Assembly (NCBI GenBank): GCA_003818285.1
Contig: RPRB01000031.1
Span: 1 to 35,103, forward strand
DNA: 35,103 bases
Direction: 5' to 3'
Origin: Myxococcaceae bacterium
GTDB lineage: Bacteria; Myxococcota; Myxococcia; Myxococcales; Myxococcaceae
Shown in pieces: positions 24,999 to 32,407 of the stretch. Both the position numbers and the translations under genes were made by a program. The notes beneath the pieces are model-generated. The model made no database searches and was not told the DNA's origin. It was given only the letters and a program-made list of their open reading frames with translations. Each line of letters opens with the position of its first letter. Within the stretch, counting starts at the first letter, position 1.

Positions 24999-27070
24999 GG
25001 CTCGCTCCCGTGCGTTCCCTCCTCCTGCTGGCCGCGCTGCTCGGGACGGCCGCCCCTGCCGCCGAGGCGCCGGCCACCGTCTCCGAGGGGCCGCTCCCCA
25101 CCCTCCCCTACACGCCGGGGCTCGATCCGGCGTCGATGGACCGGACCGTCGATCCCTGCGTGGACTTCTACGCCTTCTCCTGTGGGGGATGGATGGCGAG
25201 GAACCCCATCCCTCCCGACCAGGGCGCGTGGAGCGTGTACGCCAAGCTGGAGGGAGACATCGAGCGGCACCTGTGGGGCCTGCTCCAGGCCGCGGCGGAC
25301 CCCTCGGCGGCGCGGAGCCCGGCGCAGATGCAGATCGGCGACTACTTCGCCGCCTGCATGGACGAGGCGCGCATCGAGTCGCTGGGGAGCAAGCCGCTCC
25401 AGCCCGAGCTGGAGGCGCTCGAGCAGGTGAAGGACCGCCCCGGTCTCGCGGCCTGGGTGGCGCGGCAGCACCTCTCCACCCGGACCGGGCGGCTGATGTT
25501 CGGATTCGACTCCGAGCAGGATGCCGCTGACGCCACCCAGGTGATCGCCGCGGTGTACGCCGGCGGCATCGGCCTCCCCGACCGGGACGACTACCTGGAC
25601 CCCGACCCGAAGGCGAAGGAGACGCTCGGCAAGTACCAGGAGCACGTGGTGCGGACGCTCCAGCTCCTCGGGGACGACCCGTCGACGGCGCGGGCGACCG
25701 GCCGGCTGGTGATGGACATCGAGACCACGCTGGCCAAGGCGACGCTCACCCGCGTGGAGCAGCGCGACCCGTACAAGGTCTACCACCGGCTCTCGCTGCA
25801 GAAGCTGACCGCGATGTCTCCCACCTTCGACTGGAGGGCGTACCTGGCGACCGCCGGCGTCCCGGGAACGAAGGTGCTCAACGTGAGCCAGCCACGATTC
25901 TTCCAGACCCTGGACAGGGAGCTGAAGCGCCGTCCGCTGGCGGACTGGAAGCGGTACCTCCGCTGGCAGCTGGTCAACGTCAGCGCCCGCTACCTCTCGC
26001 GCGCCTTCGTCGAGGAGGACTTCGCCTTCTACGGGAAGGCCCTCGCGGGCACCGAGCAGATCGCCCCCCGCTGGAAGCGATGCGTGCGCTGGGTGGACCG
26101 GGATCTCGGCGAGGCGCTGGGCCAGGTCTTCGTCCAGAAGAACTTCTCTCCCGAGCTCAAGGAAAGGACGCTGGCGATGGTCCTCGGCATCGAGCGCGAG
26201 ATGGAGGAGGACCTCCGTACACTGGCCTGGATGTCACCACCGACGCGGACGCGGGCCATCGAGAAGCTCAAGGCGATGGCGAACAAGATCGGCTACCCCG
26301 ATCGGTTGCGTGACTACTCGTCCATCCGGCTCGCCCGCGACGACTTCCGGGGCAACGTCACGCGCGCGGTGCAGTTCGAGGCGGACCGGCTCCTGGCGAA
26401 GATCGGCAAGCCGGTGGACCGCGGCGAGTGGGAAATGACGCCGCAGACGGTGAACGCGTACTACAGCCCCTCGATGAACGACATGAACTTCCCGGCCGGA
26501 GTGCTCCAGCCGCCGCTCTACGACCCGAAGATGGACGCGGCGCCGGGGTACGGGAACACCGGCGGGACCATCGGCCACGAGCTCACCCACGGGTTCGACG
26601 ACGAAGGGCGGCAGTACGACGCGAAGGGCAACCTCCGGAACTGGTGGACGAAGCAGGACGTGGCGGAGTTCAACCGGCGCGCCGCCTGCGTTTCCGACCA
26701 GTACAGCAGCTACCTCGCCGTGGACGAGGTGCACGTGAACGGCAAGCTCACGCTGGGCGAGGACGTGGCGGACCTCGGCGGGCTCATCCTCGCCTACCGG
26801 GCCTGGAGGACCGCCACCGCCAACCAGCGCCTCATGCCCATCGACGGCCTCACCCCCGACCAGCGCTTCTTCGTGGGCTATGCCCAGTGGGCGTGCGGCA
26901 ACGTGCGGCCGCAGGTCGCCCGGCTGCGCGCCCGGACGGATCCGCACTCGCCGGCGAGGTACCGGGTCAACGGGCTGATGGTGAACATGGCCGAGTTCGG
27001 CCAGGCCTTCGCGTGCCAGACGGGGACGCCGATGACCAAGCCCCCGGAGAGGGTCTGCAAGGTCTGGTAG
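24995..27070 (+). CDS. M13 zinc metallopeptidase, tandem paralogue
   Basis: This 691-residue M13 peptidase is highly similar to its upstream neighbour along the whole length: CVDFYAFSCGGWMARNP, VNAYYSPSMNDMNFPAG, HELTH (528-532), LGEDVADLGGL (E589) and a C-terminal CKVW. A conventional signal peptide (RSLLLLAALLGTAAPAAEA) without a lipobox cysteine predicts a soluble periplasmic or secreted form, unlike the lipidated paralogue. The GTG at 24995 overlaps the previous stop by four bases (GTGA); a GTG at 25010 would also give a good signal peptide. The pair therefore comes from a tandem duplication that diverged mostly in targeting. Its stop (27068-27070) is directly followed by the stop of the convergent gene. 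Confidence 0.94.
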   Translation: MRLAPVRSLLLLAALLGTAAPAAEAPATVSEGPLPTLPYTPGLDPASMDRTVDPCVDFYAFSCGGWMARNPIPPDQGAWSVYAKLEGDIERHLWGLLQAAADPSAARSPAQMQIGDYFAACMDEARIESLGSKPLQPELEALEQVKDRPGLAAWVARQHLSTRTGRLMFGFDSEQDAADATQVIAAVYAGGIGLPDRDDYLDPDPKAKETLGKYQEHVVRTLQLLGDDPSTARATGRLVMDIETTLAKATLTRVEQRDPYKVYHRLSLQKLTAMSPTFDWRAYLATAGVPGTKVLNVSQPRFFQTLDRELKRRPLADWKRYLRWQLVNVSARYLSRAFVEEDFAFYGKALAGTEQIAPRWKRCVRWVDRDLGEALGQVFVQKNFSPELKERTLAMVLGIEREMEEDLRTLAWMSPPTRTRAIEKLKAMANKIGYPDRLRDYSSIRLARDDFRGNVTRAVQFEADRLLAKIGKPVDRGEWEMTPQTVNAYYSPSMNDMNFPAGVLQPPLYDPKMDAAPGYGNTGGTIGHELTHGFDDEGRQYDAKGNLRNWWTKQDVAEFNRRAACVSDQYSSYLAVDEVHVNGKLTLGEDVADLGGLILAYRAWRTATANQRLMPIDGLTPDQRFFVGYAQWACGNVRPQVARLRARTDPHSPARYRVNGLMVNMAEFGQAFACQTGTPMTKPPERVCKVW

Positions 27071-27592
27071 CTAGTCGCCCTGAATGACGTAGCGCTCGAT
27101 GTACTCGCTCTCGAAGGGCTGGCCGTCGAGCTTGGCGGGGGTGAAGCGGTTCCGGAGCAGCGCGTCGATGTAGCTCGCGTTGTATCCGCCGTTCCTGATG
27201 CCACGGCACTTGATGGCCTCGCCCTCCACGGTGACGGTGCATGCCACCTCCCCGTACGAGGTCGAGGCATGGGGCAGGCCGTGGCCGATGTCGTTCGGCA
27301 AGGGGTTGAGCCGCTTCGGCGCGGTGAATCGCGTGTCCAGGGTCTTGCAAGCCCGGTCATCCCCCTGCTCGCACGCCGCGCCCAGGAGCCGGGCCGCCCG
27401 GTCCGGCTCCTTCTGCGTCGCGGTGGGCTCGATGAGCGCCAGCGCCTGGTCGGTGCAGCGGGTGGCACGCTCCCCGGTGCAGAGCTGCTGGGTGTCGGTG
27501 TCCGGGGGCGGGTACCAGTGCTTCACCGAGACCGGGTTGAAGCCCACGCAGCCCGTGGTCGCGAGCAGGAGGAGGAGAGCGCGAGGTCGCAT
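27071..27592 (-). CDS. putative lipoprotein with Sel1-like cysteine region and TonB-C-like domain
   Basis: This encodes about 173 residues from ATG, starting MRPRALLLLLATTGC: a lipoprotein signal with C15. A cysteine-containing helical stretch with CTGERATRCTDQAL and LLGAACEQGDDRACKTL resembles one Sel1-type repeat. The C-terminal 60 residues (ACTVTVEGEAIKCRGIRNG, then YIDALLRNRFTPAKLDGQP) match the beta-alpha-beta pattern of the TonB C-terminal domain. There is no inner-membrane helix, so it is not a conventional TonB; lipidated proteins of this kind are frequent in myxobacteria and their role is unknown. Its start is divergent from the B12 riboswitch leader. Upstream of it, TTGACC (27631-27626) could be a -35 element, but no good -10 accompanies it. 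Confidence 0.75.
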   Translation of the reverse strand: MRPRALLLLLATTGCVGFNPVSVKHWYPPPDTDTQQLCTGERATRCTDQALALIEPTATQKEPDRAARLLGAACEQGDDRACKTLDTRFTAPKRLNPLPNDIGHGLPHASTSYGEVACTVTVEGEAIKCRGIRNGGYNASYIDALLRNRFTPAKLDGQPFESEYIERYVIQGD

Positions 27593-27733
27593 CGGCCCGG
27601 CAGCGTCGGTGAGGCCACGAGCCCGGGTCAACGCAAAAACCTTCAGTCAGGGCGGCCGCGACCGTATCGACAGACGGTATGCGGGGGGCTGCAGTCGGGG
27701 CGCAAAGGCGGCCGCTACCCATTGCGCACGTCG

Positions 27734-27779
27734 CAGCCGCTTGCACCGCGACCGCGGGCTGTGCCAGACAGCCGCTTGC
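27734..27779. repeat. 11-base direct repeat upstream of the riboswitch
   Basis: CAGCCGCTTGC occurs at 27734-27744 and 27769-27779, spaced 35 bases start to start. The second copy overlaps the left edge of the proposed riboswitch P1 helix. GGCTGT (27757-27762) can also pair with ACAGCC (27768-27773), competing with that helix. A protein-binding site or chance are both possible. Confidence 0.35.
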
Positions 27780-28015
27780 CCCCGGGTGCCCATGTCGGGC
27801 CCAACAGGGAAGCCGGTGAGAGTCCGGCGCGGTCCCGCCACTGTGAACGGAGCGGCCCGAGGAACCGGGCCGGTTCGACATCCTCCGTCGGTCACCACTG
27901 CGGAACAGCACGTTCCGCGGGAAGGTGGGAGGACGAACGAGGACGTGAAAGGCGCCATCGGGGCGTCACCCACGCTCCCCAGCCGTGAGCCAGGAGACCT
28001 GCCCGAGGGTGCGGC
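27771..28015 (+). promoter_or_regulatory. cobalamin riboswitch
   Basis: The leader of the btuB-like gene contains the cobalamin riboswitch core. Seen in order: GGTGCC (27785-27790), GGGC then AACAGGGAA (27803-27811), GCCGGTGAGAGTCCGGC, the B12 box CGGTCCCGCCACTGTGAA, a hairpin GCGGAA/TTCCGC (27900-27918), the conserved GGGAAGG (27919-27925), and the 3' element GAGCCAGGAGACCTGCC (27987-28003). Closing helix P1 can form between GCCGC (27771-27775) and GCGGC (28011-28015). Adenosylcobalamin or related corrinoid binding should lower expression of the downstream operon. Outer edges are approximate; the core is unmistakable. Confidence 0.93.
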
Positions 28016-28028
28016 GCCGGAGGCGCCG
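28012..28028 (+). promoter_or_regulatory. hairpin overlapping the 3' side of riboswitch P1
   Basis: CGGCGCC (28012-28018) pairs perfectly with GGCGCCG (28022-28028) across a GGA loop. It shares bases 28012-28015 with the proposed P1 helix, so the two are mutually exclusive. It is a candidate part of the switching expression platform. Confidence 0.5.
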
Positions 28029-28034
28029 GTGAAG

Positions 28035-28066
28035 GCCTTCTCTCTTCGGCGAAGAGAGTGGAAGGC
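28035..28066 (+). promoter_or_regulatory. ribosome-binding-site-sequestering hairpin of btuB
   Basis: CTCTCTTC (28040-28047) pairs with GAAGAGAG (28051-28058), and an outer helix GCCTT (28035-28039) pairs with AAGGC (28062-28066) across a three-base bulge. The outer right arm covers most of the Shine-Dalgarno GGAAGG (28060-28065), which lies six bases before the ATG at 28072. The structure would block translation, as expected for a translational cobalamin switch. There is no T-run after it, which argues against intrinsic termination. Confidence 0.65.
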
Positions 28067-28071
28067 GGACG

Positions 28072-30018
28072 ATGGGCGGATGGCGATGGGCCCGGGCGTG
28101 TCTCGGGCCGGCCTTGAGCGTGGCGTCGATCGCCTGGGGGCAGTCCCCGGCGGTGGTGGAGCTTCCCCCCGTGGACGTGCCGGTTCCGGCCGCGCCGCCA
28201 CCTCCCGAGTCCCCGCTGGTGCGTGATCCGACCGGGCTGACCACGGTGGTGGACGTGGCCTCCCGTCGCTCCGAGGTCTCCACCCTGGGGGTGCTGGTGG
28301 GGGAGGCGCCCGGGGTGGTGCTCCAGCAGACCGGTGGAATCGGACAGGCCGAGCAGCTGAGCCTGCGGGGCGCGTCGAGCACGGGCGTGCTGGTGCTGCT
28401 CGACGGCGTGCCGCTGAACGCGCTCGGAGGCGTCGCCGACCTCAGCCTGGTGCCGCTCCCCGCGGTGCAGCGGGCCGAGGTGCTCCGCGGCGGTGCGGGC
28501 GCCCGTTACGGGGCAGGCACTCTCGGGGGCGTGGTCAACCTCGTCACCCGGAGCGCCGCGGAGCCGGTCATCTCGGGCGACGTCGGAGCGGGCAGCTTCG
28601 GGACGATCCAGGGCAGCGCGAGCGCCTCGGGACCGGTGCTCGGCGGCTCGGGGCTGCTGGAGCTGCACGCCGGGCACAGCGACGGCGACTTCCCCTACCT
28701 CTACGACCCCCTCGCCGGGACGCCGGCCAGCAATCCGAAGACGCTGATCCGCGAGAACAACCAGGCGACGTGGGTCGGCGGGCTGGCCAAGGGAGGCGGA
28801 CGCGTCGGGCAGTGGCGGCTGGACGGGCTCGTCCAGGTGAGCGCGCTGTCGCGCGGGCTGGCCGGCACCGTGGACCATCCCACTCCGGACGCGCACCAGG
28901 ACTTCCTCGGGCTCCAGGCGGGCCTGCGGCTGTCGCGGGCTTGGGCCTCCGGCGCGGACACCTCGCTGCGCCTCGACACGCGGCGAGAGGGCAACACCTT
29001 CCGGGGTGGCGACTTCTCCGACGACACCCGGTGGTGGCAGGCATCGCTCTCCTGGGACGGGACGCTGCCGGTCGGACATCACTGGCTGTCGGCGTCGGCC
29101 TCGGTGGGCCTGTCCTTCGCCGACGCCGACGAGCACGCGCCTCGCTGGGCGGTCACCTCGGCCTCGGTGCAGGACGAGTGGCGGCCGGGAGGGGGAAGCG
29201 TCTCCATCGTGCCGTCGGCGCGCATCGACCAGGGGGGGCCCTTCGTGGGGATCTCCCCCAAGCTCGGCGTCTCCTGGGCCCTGCCGGCCGGCGTCACCCT
29301 CCAGGCAAACGTGGGGCAGTCGTACCGGATTCCCTCCTTCCTCGAGCTGTACATTCCCACCGGCACGACGCTCGCCAACCCGGACCTGGAACCCGAGCGG
29401 GGCGTCTTCGTCGACGCCGGCGCGGGCATCGCCGGCGCCCCGGGGATGCTCCGGGTGGCCGGCTTCGCCGCGCAGTACGAGAACCTCATCGTCTACGAGT
29501 ACCAGCCCCCGGTCCCCACCCGGCCCGAGAACGTCGGCGCGGTGCGCGCCGCCGGGCTCGAGGCGGAGGGTCGCCTGCAGCCGGCGCGGTGGGTGGAGCT
29601 CACCGGGAGCTACGGGCTCCTGTTCACCGAGAACATCCGCGCCATCCAGGCCTACTACCTGAAGGAGGCGCCCTTCCGCCCCCGCCACCGCGGTACGTTG
29701 CGTCTCGCGCTCGGGCCGGAGCGCCTCCGGGTCCACGGCACCCTGCGCGCCCAGTCCCTCATGTGGGTGAACCGGTCCAATACCCAGTCCATCGCCGGCC
29801 GGGTGCTCGTGGACGCGGGCGTGGATCTCACGGTGCTCCGCCGCCCGGAGGTGGTGCTCTCCTTCAACGCCACCAACCTCGGCGACGTGCAGACCCGCGA
29901 CCTCGACGCCTACCCGCTCCCGGGCCGGGCCTTCCTCGCCACCCTGACCATGCGGCTCGACCTGCCGCGCAGTCCTCCTTCCACCCCGCCGTCCGTGTCT
30001 TCCGAGGGAACTCCATGA
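28072..30018 (+). CDS. btuB: TonB-dependent outer-membrane cobalamin receptor (BtuB-like)
   Basis: This 648-residue outer-membrane receptor should carry B12 or another corrinoid into the periplasm. A signal peptide (to about AWGQS, residue 25) is followed by a Pro/Val-rich TonB-box region. The plug domain has the motifs LSLRGASSTGVLVLLDGVPLN and VLRGGAGARYGAGTLGGVVNLVTR. The remaining 500 residues are amphipathic barrel strands (SYRIPSFLELYIP, NPDLEPERGVFVDAG). Its place under a cobalamin riboswitch and before btuFCD makes the substrate B12. The barrel seems to end at FLATLTMRLDL, with a Pro/Ser tail of about 18 residues in place of the usual terminal aromatic. The stop overlaps the next gene's ATG by four bases. 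Confidence 0.93.
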   Translation: MGGWRWARACLGPALSVASIAWGQSPAVVELPPVDVPVPAAPPPPESPLVRDPTGLTTVVDVASRRSEVSTLGVLVGEAPGVVLQQTGGIGQAEQLSLRGASSTGVLVLLDGVPLNALGGVADLSLVPLPAVQRAEVLRGGAGARYGAGTLGGVVNLVTRSAAEPVISGDVGAGSFGTIQGSASASGPVLGGSGLLELHAGHSDGDFPYLYDPLAGTPASNPKTLIRENNQATWVGGLAKGGGRVGQWRLDGLVQVSALSRGLAGTVDHPTPDAHQDFLGLQAGLRLSRAWASGADTSLRLDTRREGNTFRGGDFSDDTRWWQASLSWDGTLPVGHHWLSASASVGLSFADADEHAPRWAVTSASVQDEWRPGGGSVSIVPSARIDQGGPFVGISPKLGVSWALPAGVTLQANVGQSYRIPSFLELYIPTGTTLANPDLEPERGVFVDAGAGIAGAPGMLRVAGFAAQYENLIVYEYQPPVPTRPENVGAVRAAGLEAEGRLQPARWVELTGSYGLLFTENIRAIQAYYLKEAPFRPRHRGTLRLALGPERLRVHGTLRAQSLMWVNRSNTQSIAGRVLVDAGVDLTVLRRPEVVLSFNATNLGDVQTRDLDAYPLPGRAFLATLTMRLDLPRSPPSTPPSVSSEGTP

Positions 30019-31574
30019 CGCCGTCCATCCGAGCGGCCCTGTCCGCGATCCTCCTCGCCGGCCTCGCGCTGCTTCCCGGCTGCCTGTCGTCGAGCGAGAT
30101 CCAGTGCGTCAGCGGCACCGTCCGCTGCGGCGACACCTGCGTCGCCACCCAGACCGACAACAACAACTGCGGCTCCTGCGGCTCGGCGTGCAGCGGCGGG
30201 AACGTGTGCGTGGCGGGGGGGTGCACCTGCCCCGTGGGTCAGGGCGTGTGCAACGGCATCTGCACCGCGGTGGCCAGCGACCCGAACAACTGCGGGGTCT
30301 GCGGCCTGACGTGTGGTGCGGGTCAGGCCTGCAACCAGGGCGTCTGCCAGGACTGCTCGCAGGGCGGGTGCCGGACCGCGCTCATCGCCGGGTGCATCGC
30401 CGCTCCGGGTGGCTACCTGCAGCGCATCCAGGACGCGCCCGGGGGCCTCCTGCTCGAGGCTCCGGCAAACCCACCGGTCGCCACCTTCCCGGACGCGCTC
30501 GGGTTCATCGGGACGGCCCTGCTCTACGGCGACCACGACAGCTCGACCCTGCTCGAGATCCCCGTGGGTTCGCTGGGGAGCGCGAGCAGCGAGCGGCTCT
30601 CCCTGGTGACCGGGACCACCGGCAGCATCGCGGGGACCAGCGACATCTACGTCGAGGCGGCCGACGCCGGCTCGCGCATCTACGCCATGGCGACCCTGGT
30701 CAACACGCTGCGGATCTTCGGTGGGCCGGATCCGGCGCAGGCCGGAGCCCTGCTGGACGCCGGCCCGGGCTCCGTCGGCGCGCTCGGGCTCCAGGACCTG
30801 GGCGGCCATGCCTTCGACCCCGGAAGCTTCCCCGAGCCGTTCGGGAAGATCGGCAACGACGTCTTCGTGCCCCTGAACGCGACCGGCCAGGTGCTCCGGG
30901 TGAACGTGAGCAATCCCGCCGGAACGACGGTGGGGGACACCTACGACCTCCAGCCTCTGGTCGCCGCCCTGCCCGGTGGGGGGGTGCTCCCCGACGGCGG
31001 GGCGTTCCAGGCCTCGCCCACGCAGGCCATCGCTCGCAACGGATACGTGTACGTGGCGGCGAATGTCCTGAGGTTCGACCCGGACCGCTTCGTGAGTGAT
31101 TACGGCCCGCCCCTGGTGGTGCGCATCGACCCCACCAAGTCCGGCCAGGCCGCCCTCTCGGCGGTGCAGGGACTCGACGCGGGGGTGTGCCAGAATGTGG
31201 AGTGGCTCGCCTCGCTCCCGCTGGGCACCGCCGCCCGCCCGATGCTGGTGAGCTGTGCCGGCGTGCGCACCTACGACCAGAACTTCAACGTCACCTCGGT
31301 CGCGAACACCGCGCTCCTGCTCCTCGACGGGAACGACCAGCAGATCACCTCCTGGGCCCCGAGCAACGGCGCCGGTCAGACGCCTCCCAGCGTGGGCCGT
31401 GCGGTGGTCCAGAACACCACGGTGTACGTCGCCGACGAGTCGGCGAGCCGGCTCTACGTCCTCGATTACGGCACGAACTCCTTCGTGGAGCGGGTGGGCT
31501 ACGTGGACGGCGGGACGCCGCCCCAGATCTGCCCCACGTACATCAGTGACCTCGTGGTGTCGCCCGCGCCGTGA
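30015..31574 (+). CDS. cysteine-rich, probable beta-propeller lipoprotein in the B12 operon (BtuG-like position)
   Basis: This encodes 519 residues. MTPSIRAALSAILLAGLALL then PGC gives a lipoprotein signal with C23. Residues 31-127 hold 19 cysteines in repeats of the type CGDTCVATQTDNNNCGSCG, common in myxobacterial lipoproteins. From about 128 to the end the sequence alternates short beta-like strands with Gly/Asp turns, e.g. NGYVYVAANVLRFDP and TVYVADESASRLYVLDYG (469-486), as in YVTN/NHL-type beta-propellers. A propeller lipoprotein directly after btuB recalls BtuG of Bacteroides, which binds B12 at the surface and passes it to BtuB. The fold is inferred from pattern, not shown, and the cysteine region has no BtuG counterpart that I know. 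GAGGGA (30004-30009) is the ribosome-binding site; the start overlaps btuB (ATGA) and the stop overlaps btuF. Confidence 0.85.
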   Translation: MTPSIRAALSAILLAGLALLPGCLSSSEIQCVSGTVRCGDTCVATQTDNNNCGSCGSACSGGNVCVAGGCTCPVGQGVCNGICTAVASDPNNCGVCGLTCGAGQACNQGVCQDCSQGGCRTALIAGCIAAPGGYLQRIQDAPGGLLLEAPANPPVATFPDALGFIGTALLYGDHDSSTLLEIPVGSLGSASSERLSLVTGTTGSIAGTSDIYVEAADAGSRIYAMATLVNTLRIFGGPDPAQAGALLDAGPGSVGALGLQDLGGHAFDPGSFPEPFGKIGNDVFVPLNATGQVLRVNVSNPAGTTVGDTYDLQPLVAALPGGGVLPDGGAFQASPTQAIARNGYVYVAANVLRFDPDRFVSDYGPPLVVRIDPTKSGQAALSAVQGLDAGVCQNVEWLASLPLGTAARPMLVSCAGVRTYDQNFNVTSVANTALLLLDGNDQQITSWAPSNGAGQTPPSVGRAVVQNTTVYVADESASRLYVLDYGTNSFVERVGYVDGGTPPQICPTYISDLVVSPAP

Positions 31575-32407
31575 CCGCCGCCGCTCTCCTCTGCGTGGTG
31601 GTGCTCGGCGCCGGCGCGGACCCCGGTCCGCTCCGGATGCTCGGGCCGGCGCCGAGAGGAGAGGTGCGGCGGGTGGTGACGCTCACCCCGTCCCTGACCG
31701 ACGTGGTGCTGGCGCTCGGTGCCGGGGACCGGCTGGTGGGGGTGTCCCGCTTCGACGAGCGCGCCGAGGTGGCGCGCCTGCCGCGCGTGGGGGGCTTCGT
31801 CGACCCGAGCGTCGAGGCGGTGATGGCCCTCCACCCGGATCTCATCCTGGCCGAGCCCGGGCCCGGCAATCGCCAGGCGGTGGAGCGCATGGCGGAGCTC
31901 GGCGCGCCGGTGCTGCTCCTCCCGCTGGGGACGGTGGCCGACGTGCTCGCCGCCGAGCGCACCGCCGGAAAGGCGCTGGGCAGGGCCGAGCAGGGAGAGG
32001 CGCTGGCACGGGAGCTGGAGGCCACGCGGGCGCGCATCCGCGAACGCGCTCGCGGCCGGACCCCGGTGCGGGTGCTGCTGGTCTACGGCTTCGATCCGCT
32101 GGTGGTGGCGGGACCTGGCGGCTTCGCCGACGAGCTGCTCACGGACGCCGGGGCGCTGAACGTGGCGCGCGACGCCGCGAGCCCGTACCCCGTCTACTCG
32201 GTGGAGCGGGCGCTGCGGAGCCGTCCGGAGCTCATCCTCGACGCAGCGATGGTTCCGGCGGGGCGCGACCGGCTGCAGACCCTTCCCGGCCTGGCCGAGG
32301 CGCGCTGGGCGTCGGTTCCGGGGAAGGCGCTGCTGCACCCCGGTCCGGCGCTCGGACGAGGACTCGAGCAGCTCTTCGCGCTCGTCCACCCGGAGGCGGG
32401 ACGTTGA
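31571..32407 (+). CDS. btuF: periplasmic cobalamin-binding protein of ABC transporter
   Basis: This 278-residue class III binding protein collects B12 in the periplasm for the BtuCD transporter. The N-terminus (MTAAALLCVVVLGAGA) is a signal peptide. The family motifs are present: RVVTLTPSLTDVVLALGAGD, VGVSRFDE, GGFVDPSVEAVMALHPDLIL, VLLVYGFDPLVVAGPGGFADE and a C-terminal helix region GRGLEQLFALVHP. It lacks a lipobox, so it should be soluble. The GTG start overlaps the stop of the lipoprotein gene (GTGA, 31571-31574). B12 specificity rests on the riboswitch and operon; related proteins bind haem or siderophores. Confidence 0.92.
   Translation: MTAAALLCVVVLGAGADPGPLRMLGPAPRGEVRRVVTLTPSLTDVVLALGAGDRLVGVSRFDERAEVARLPRVGGFVDPSVEAVMALHPDLILAEPGPGNRQAVERMAELGAPVLLLPLGTVADVLAAERTAGKALGRAEQGEALARELEATRARIRERARGRTPVRVLLVYGFDPLVVAGPGGFADELLTDAGALNVARDAASPYPVYSVERALRSRPELILDAAMVPAGRDRLQTLPGLAEARWASVPGKALLHPGPALGRGLEQLFALVHPEAGR

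Noticed and set aside
27661-27678. Inverted repeat ACCGT/ACGGT as an operator upstream of the riboswitch
   Set aside because: The arms are only five bases with an eight-base loop, too short to claim.
27892-29736. Open frame of 614 codons on the minus strand opposite btuB, crossing the riboswitch
   Set aside because: It would place coding sequence through the conserved riboswitch core and has no recognisable domain; btuB is well supported.
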